9,452 nucleotides of DNA from positions 1-9,452 of the forward strand of contig JAUWOI010000136.1 of NCBI GenBank assembly GCA_030612185.1. Reading direction: 5' to 3'. Source of the DNA: Anaerolineae bacterium (GTDB taxonomy: Bacteria > Chloroflexota > Anaerolineae > B4-G1). The notes under the pieces were generated by a model, which saw nothing but the letters and a program-made list of their open reading frames with translations, made no database searches and was not told the DNA's origin. How positions within the stretch are numbered: the first letter of the stretch is position 1; the number at the start of each line of letters is the position of its first letter. This document shows positions 6,147 through 9,452 of the stretch, piece after piece. The translations under genes and the position numbers were made by a program.

Positions 6147-7006
6147 TCGAAGAACTCTGTGCCAAGGTGCGGGAACTGCTAGAAAATGAGACGGTAGAAT
6201 GTGTGATCGGCTACGAGGTCGGGCCGACGGGCCGTGTGCGCCCGGCGTTCATCCACGAGCCAGACGAGGTTGGCCGGCTGATCTTTAACACCCGGTGTGA
6301 CCATAATCTGGTCACCTACCTGAATCGGCGCAACAAGCCGCGCAAGAAAGGCGAGGAGGTGCCAACCACCGGGATTCTGGTCAAGCCGTGCGATGCGCGT
6401 TCGCTGCAGGTGCTGCTCAATGAGAATCAGGTACAGCGCGACAAGGTTTACATCATTGGCCTGGCCTGCCCGGGGATGCAGAATGCCGACGGCACGCTGG
6501 AGGCGCGCTGTGCGCGCTGTGATCAACGAGTGCCATTGCTCTACGACGCGCTCTTCGGCGAACCTCCGGAGGTCTCCGCCGTCGCTGATACCTACACCGA
6601 CGTCGAGGATCTGGAGGCGCTGCCACAAGATGATCGGCTGGCTTACTGGCTGGGCGAATTCGACCGCTGCATCCGCTGCTACGCCTGTCGTCAGGCCTGT
6701 CCTGGCTGTTTCTGCGACGTCTGTGAATCTGAACGCGACGACTCGTTGTGGATAGGCATTACCGATGCTATTCCAGAGAAAGCGTTTTTCCACATTACCC
6801 GGGCCTTTCACCTGGCAGGTCGCTGCGGTGAATGTAATGCCTGTGAAATGGTCTGCCCGATGGGTATCCCGCTCAGTCTCCTCAACTGCAAGATTGTCAA
6901 GGAGGTCGAGCAAATGATGGGAGGCTACCGCGCTGGCTTGAGTGAAGAACCTACGCCTCTGGTCACGAAACTCACAGGCGAGGAGGATATCAATGAGATT
7001 CATTAA
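6143..7006 (+). CDS. flxC: FlxC-like FrhB-related iron-sulfur protein
   Basis: A 287-residue soluble protein, TTG start. Conserved features are KPCDAR at 81-86, GLACPGM at 106-112, CARC (C123, C126), a cysteine cluster CIRCYACRQACPGCFCDVC (C176 to C194, nine residues of which are Cys or close spacing for a [4Fe-4S] motif plus extra thiols), and a second motif C228/C231/C234/C238 ending in CPMGIPL. This is the layout of FlxC, where a FrhB-type domain is joined to a two-cluster ferredoxin. It likely carries electrons between the FlxA flavoprotein and the HdrA unit through FlxD. It overlaps flxD by 4 bp and the next gene by 14 bp, indicating translational coupling. It shares a common pattern with the following gene product, so the two are paralogues. 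Whether it binds its own flavin cannot be told from the sequence. Confidence 0.82.
   Translation: MIEELCAKVRELLENETVECVIGYEVGPTGRVRPAFIHEPDEVGRLIFNTRCDHNLVTYLNRRNKPRKKGEEVPTTGILVKPCDARSLQVLLNENQVQRDKVYIIGLACPGMQNADGTLEARCARCDQRVPLLYDALFGEPPEVSAVADTYTDVEDLEALPQDDRLAYWLGEFDRCIRCYACRQACPGCFCDVCESERDDSLWIGITDAIPEKAFFHITRAFHLAGRCGECNACEMVCPMGIPLSLLNCKIVKEVEQMMGGYRAGLSEEPTPLVTKLTGEEDINEIH
6981..6986 (+). promoter_or_regulatory. Ribosome binding site deciding the flxB start
   Basis: AGGAGG inside the 3' end of flxC, six bases from ATG 6993. The open frame extends back to an ATG at 6942, but that codon has no such site and family similarity begins at 6993. Confidence 0.7.
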
Positions 7007-8045
7007 CACACAGGCGTTACGTGACTGGCTCGATACCCTGGCCCGGAAGGTGACGCTCATCGCGCCAGTGCCGTCCAACATCGGTGAAGCGCCGGGACTG
7101 GCACATACACCCGCTGCGGGGATGTATGCGCTCTACCGGCCTGTGGGCAGCGCCGATGAGATCGTGTGGGATTTCCAGCGCACCGTGATATCGGCCCGCG
7201 AGTTTCTCTTTCCCAAAACCGAAACTCTCTTCACCATTGAGACCGATGTCAGCGGTGAGGTTACACTGCACGAGACCAAGATGGAAGGGCAGCAGGTGAT
7301 CTTTGGCATCCGTCCTTGCGATGCACGCGGTCTGCGCGTATTGGATGCAATCATGCTGGAGCAGGAGCCAGCCGATGCCTACTACGCCCAGCGCCGCCGT
7401 AATACGACGCTGGTGGGGCTATCCTGCCCAGAGATGTGGGAAAATTGCTTCTGCACTAGCGTGGGCGGCGCACCGAATGTCAGTGACGATGTGGACATCC
7501 TGTTGACTCAGGTCGAAGGTGGGTACGCTGTGGAGATCGTCACCGAAAAGGGCGAGGGGCTCGCTCAAGGGATGGCGTTGCAAGAGGTGGAGGGGCTGGT
7601 GCTGCCAGAGCCGAAACTCAACGAAACGTTCGGGACGCCGACGGAGCAGCAATGGCTAGACTCGTTCGACGACGTCTACTGGGACCGGGTGGGTGAGCGG
7701 TGCCTGAGTTGCCGCGCCTGCGTCTACGTCTGCCCGACCTGTCGCTGCTACGACGTGCGCGATGAAAAAGTGGTTCACCCGGACGGCGGGAACATCACGC
7801 GACGGGTGCGCAGTTGGGATAGTTGCCAGGGCGTGAATTATCGCACTGTGGCGGGTGGAGCCAACCCGCGGGCCAACCCTGGCCAGCGGTCGCGCAACCG
7901 CTTTTACTGTAAATTCTACTACGTTCCCACAGATTACAACGTGCCCGTCGGATGTGTGGGCTGTGGACGATGCATCGCCGTCTGTCCCGTCAACATAGAC
8001 ATCAGTGAGGTGCTACACGATCTGGCACAGAGGGGGGAAGCATGA
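6993..8045 (+). CDS. flxB: FlxB/AsrA-like two-cluster iron-sulfur protein
   Basis: The 350-residue protein resembles FlxB, AsrA (anaerobic sulfite reductase subunit A) and sulfhydrogenase beta subunits. Seen are FGIRPCDARGLRVLDAI (C109), GLSCPEM (C145) with CFC at 152-154, a first [4Fe-4S] motif C237/C240/C243/C247 followed by CRC, a central stretch RRVRSWDSC (to C278), AGGANPR, and a second motif C321/C324/C327/C331 followed by PVNID. The family usually has His before KF in the RNRFxHKF stretch; here it is C306. The protein should relay electrons between the FAD subunit encoded next and the rest of the complex. The stop overlaps the next start by four bases. AsrA of a true sulfite reductase would be followed by asrC, which is not seen, so the Flx assignment is preferred. 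Confidence 0.85.
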   Translation: MRFINTQALRDWLDTLARKVTLIAPVPSNIGEAPGLAHTPAAGMYALYRPVGSADEIVWDFQRTVISAREFLFPKTETLFTIETDVSGEVTLHETKMEGQQVIFGIRPCDARGLRVLDAIMLEQEPADAYYAQRRRNTTLVGLSCPEMWENCFCTSVGGAPNVSDDVDILLTQVEGGYAVEIVTEKGEGLAQGMALQEVEGLVLPEPKLNETFGTPTEQQWLDSFDDVYWDRVGERCLSCRACVYVCPTCRCYDVRDEKVVHPDGGNITRRVRSWDSCQGVNYRTVAGGANPRANPGQRSRNRFYCKFYYVPTDYNVPVGCVGCGRCIAVCPVNIDISEVLHDLAQRGEA

Positions 8046-8899
8046 TGGAAAATCCCAAATCTCAAGTCCCAAATCCCATGCGTCCTTATCTAGGGACTTT
8101 GGTTGGCACGAGGAAACTGGCCACAAATATCCGGTTGTTTCAGATTGAACTCGATGACCCGGCAGAGCGGGCCAAGTTCTTTGTCTGGAAACCGGGGCAG
8201 TTTCTCTTCTTCTCTGCTCTTGGCGTGGGCGAAGCGCCATTCGGGTTCGCCAACATCCCCGAGTGTGGCCCTGCCATTGAGGTTGCTATCCACGATGCGG
8301 GTCACGTGACCCGCCACATCCACATGCTGCCGCTGGGCTCCACAGTGGGCATCCGTGGCCCTCTGGGCAATCACTTTCCAATGGATGAGATCAAGGGGCA
8401 GAATATCGTCGTGGTAGGCGGTGGCATCGGCGGCGCCCCCCTGCGTCCAGTCATTCAGTATATCCTGAGCCACCGCGCCGACTATGGCCACCTGACCATC
8501 TTTTGGGCAGCGCGCAGTCCCGATCTGCTGGTCTTCACCGACGAATACGACAAGTGGAACAATGCGCCCGATACAGAGATGCACGTCACCATTGACCGGC
8601 CGGCGGAGGGATGGACGGGCAACGTGGGGTTGATCACCCAGATTCTGGAACAAGTCGCTCCGTCGCCAGAGAGCACCACAACCATCACTTGTGGCCCGCC
8701 CATCATGATCTATTTCGTCGGCAAAACGCTTGGCAAGTTGGGCTTTCCGGAAGACCAAATGTTGATCACGCTTGAATCCCGTATGCACTGCGGCGTTGGC
8801 AAGTGCGGCCGCTGCAATATGGGCGAAAAACTCGTCTGCCTGGACGGGCCGGTGTTCCGTCAATCAGATGTCAATACGTTTCTGGAAAGTTTCCTGTAG
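8042..8899 (+). CDS. flxA: FlxA-like FAD/NAD(P)-binding [2Fe-2S] oxidoreductase
   Basis: A 285-residue ferredoxin-NADP reductase-fold protein of the AsrB/HydG/FlxA group. It has an FAD-binding barrel (about 15-115; WKPGQFLFF at 49-57, GEAPFGFAN at 63-71), an NAD(P)-binding domain starting IVVVGGGIGGAPLRP (122-136) with TCGPP at 216-220, and a C-terminal [2Fe-2S] site C250, C255, C258 and C266. It should accept hydride from NAD(P)H and feed FlxB/FlxC, giving the complex a second nucleotide site besides NuoF. Two ATGs lie in tandem (8042, 8045) after a G-rich site at 8031-8039. Residues 4-12 come from a 7-bp tandem repeat, so the first 12 residues look like an acquired extension and the conserved core begins at Met13 (8078), which has no ribosome site of its own. 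It is the last gene of the run. Confidence 0.88.
   Translation: MMENPKSQVPNPMRPYLGTLVGTRKLATNIRLFQIELDDPAERAKFFVWKPGQFLFFSALGVGEAPFGFANIPECGPAIEVAIHDAGHVTRHIHMLPLGSTVGIRGPLGNHFPMDEIKGQNIVVVGGGIGGAPLRPVIQYILSHRADYGHLTIFWAARSPDLLVFTDEYDKWNNAPDTEMHVTIDRPAEGWTGNVGLITQILEQVAPSPESTTTITCGPPIMIYFVGKTLGKLGFPEDQMLITLESRMHCGVGKCGRCNMGEKLVCLDGPVFRQSDVNTFLESFL
8051..8078 (+). repeat. Four tandem copies of a 7-bp unit (AATCCCA) inside the flxA start
   Basis: Heptamers begin at 8051, 8058, 8065 and 8072; the first and last are identical AATCCCA, and the middle two differ by one base each. The repeat is translated as the NPKSQVPNP stretch at the flxA N-terminus. Heptamer runs of this kind recur in intergenic DNA of some environmental bacteria and code for similar peptides when they fall in genes. 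That comparison is from memory. Confidence 0.8.
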
Positions 8900-9069
8900 G
8901 GCCGAACGACTCGAGCGCCATCTGTTCCACGACAATAGGCCCAAGAAGAGACAAAGATAGAGAGAGTAGAGAGACAAACACGGCACATTGTTGGTGGACG
9001 CTCGAACATAATCAGTGTCTCCTGGCATGACGAATCGGATTGAAATAACATCAATAAGGAGGTTCCAGA
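8900..9069. other. Intergenic gap, end of operon and leader of the next gene
   Basis: No gene is supported in these 170 bases. The first part has GGGCC and GGCCC arms 34 bases apart without a T tract, too weak to call a terminator. A purine-rich stretch (8944-8976) contains AGAGACAAA twice. A CATAAT hexamer at 9007-9012 resembles a -10 box but no -35 lies at the right distance. AAGGAGG at 9056-9062 is the ribosome site for the downstream gene. Confidence 0.5.
9039..9055. promoter_or_regulatory. Inverted repeat ATTGA-N7-TCAAT before the flavoprotein gene
   Basis: Perfect 5-bp arms around AATAACA end one base before the ribosome site. It resembles an FNR/CRP-type half-site pair (TTGAT-N4-ATCAA), but the inner spacing is one base too long, so the identity is doubtful. 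It lies between the -10-like hexamer and the start codon, a position that would suit repression rather than activation. Confidence 0.25.
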
Positions 9070-9452
9070 ATGATAAAGACAGACGCATTGATCATCGGCG
9101 GCAGCGCCGCCGGGCTCGTGGCAGGGATTACCGTAAGGCGTCACTATCCCGATGCCAAGATCACCCTCGTCCGCAAGGAGCAGCAGGTAATGATCCCGTG
9201 TGGCATCCCGTACATCTTTGGCACGGTGGGCTCCACGGACAACAACCTGATCCCGGATGCGGCGCTCTCCAAGAACGGCATTGACCTGATCGTTGATGAG
9301 GTCACCTCCATAGACCGGGAGGCGAAAACGGTCGCCACGGCCGGGGGAGAGACCATCGGCTACGAGAAACTCTTCCTGGCCACCGGCTCCCAGCCGCTTG
9401 TCCTGCCCCTGCCCGGCGTGGACCTGGAAGGCGTGTTCAGCATCAAGAAGGA
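9070..9452 (+). CDS. CoA-disulfide reductase/NADH oxidase-family flavoprotein, N-terminal part
   Basis: 127 residues are visible and the gene runs off the right edge. The N-terminal FAD-binding stretch ALIIGGSAAG (6-15), the acidic-to-basic strand ITLVRKEQQ, the motif PCGIPY with the active-site cysteine C44, and LFLATGSQP at 101-109 place it in the single-cysteine pyridine nucleotide-disulfide oxidoreductases (CoA-disulfide reductase, NADH oxidase, persulfide reductase, NADH-dependent polysulfide reductase). Which substrate it uses cannot be decided without the C-terminal half, where a rhodanese domain, if any, would lie. AAGGAGG at 9056-9062 is seven bases from the ATG. The 170-bp gap suggests its own promoter. 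A role in thiol or sulfur redox near an HdrA-type complex is plausible but inferred. Confidence 0.88.
   Translation, partial: MIKTDALIIGGSAAGLVAGITVRRHYPDAKITLVRKEQQVMIPCGIPYIFGTVGSTDNNLIPDAALSKNGIDLIVDEVTSIDREAKTVATAGGETIGYEKLFLATGSQPLVLPLPGVDLEGVFSIKK

Noticed and set aside
6179..7081. 300-codon open frame on the minus strand
   Set aside because: It is antisense to flxC and the start of flxB, both strongly supported by motifs, overlaps and ribosome sites.
8090..8863. 257-codon open frame on the minus strand
   Set aside because: It mirrors flxA; the plus frame has clear FAD, NAD and [2Fe-2S] motifs.
6993..8899. Anaerobic sulfite reductase asrAB
   Set aside because: FlxB and FlxA are related to AsrA and AsrB, but no asrC follows, and flxC and flxD precede them.
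8899..8942. Terminator after flxA from GGGCC and GGCCC arms
   Set aside because: Loop of 34 bases, only 5-bp arms and no following T run.
8944..8979. Possible short direct repeats as a CRISPR or attachment site
   Set aside because: Only a 9-base match (AGAGACAAA) in purine-rich sequence, two copies, no spacers or integrase gene.
8988..9012. Sigma-70 promoter TTGTTG/CATAAT before the flavoprotein gene
   Set aside because: The -10-like CATAAT is good but the spacer is only 14 bases or fewer; no -35 at 16-18 bases.

Overview
The window is a dense, all-plus-strand electron-transfer locus from an anaerobe. Eight overlapping or closely spaced genes (433 to 8899) read as one operon. They encode an HdrA-like, NADH-dehydrogenase-like and Flx-like flavin/iron-sulfur machine of the kind used for flavin-based electron bifurcation. 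The cysteine-rich proteins, strong Shine-Dalgarno sites, moderately high GC and short tandem repeats fit an anaerobic bacterium, possibly Chloroflexota or a Firmicutes-like lineage. The taxon cannot be fixed from this sequence alone. The organism should also encode selenocysteine machinery (SelA, SelB, SelC, SelD), none of which is in the window.

Layout. Positions 3-335 hold the C-terminus of a SpoIIE/PP2C-like phosphatase of the type often found beside NADH-linked [FeFe]-hydrogenase genes. A 97-bp gap with small direct and inverted repeats follows. The first operon gene (433-1278) is the N-terminal half of HdrA. It is interrupted by an in-frame UGA at 1018-1020, exactly where HdrA has the last cysteine of its CSxC motif, and a bacterial SECIS-like hairpin with a GGUC loop starts 20 nt downstream. 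I read it as a 281-residue selenoprotein. Next come NuoE-like (1275-1748), HndB-like (1764-2135) and NuoF/HndC-like (2138-3922) subunits. The gene at 3938-5710 is a chimera: a NuoG/HydA-type ferredoxin head fused to the missing C-terminal half of HdrA. An MvhD/FlxD-like protein (5691-6146), two mutually related FrhB/AsrA-like iron-sulfur proteins (FlxC-like 6143-7006, FlxB-like 6993-8045) and an FlxA-like FAD/NAD(P)-[2Fe-2S] reductase (8042-8899) complete the run. After a 170-bp gap, a separate gene of the CoA-disulfide reductase/NADH oxidase family starts at 9070 and runs off the end.

How it may work (inference). NuoE, HndB and NuoF form an FMN-based NAD(P)H module. HdrA, rebuilt from the 433-1278 and 3938-5710 products, would supply the FAD site and the ferredoxin wires. 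The MvhD/FlxD protein links HdrA to the FlxCBA module, which carries a second pyridine-nucleotide site on FAD. No catalytic HdrB/HdrC (CCG domain), hydrogenase or formate dehydrogenase subunit is visible, so the terminal redox partner is unknown. The nearest described arrangement I know is the BamEFGHI part of the class II benzoyl-CoA reductase complex (HdrA-, MvhD- and NuoEFG-like), here with an Flx module and a split HdrA.
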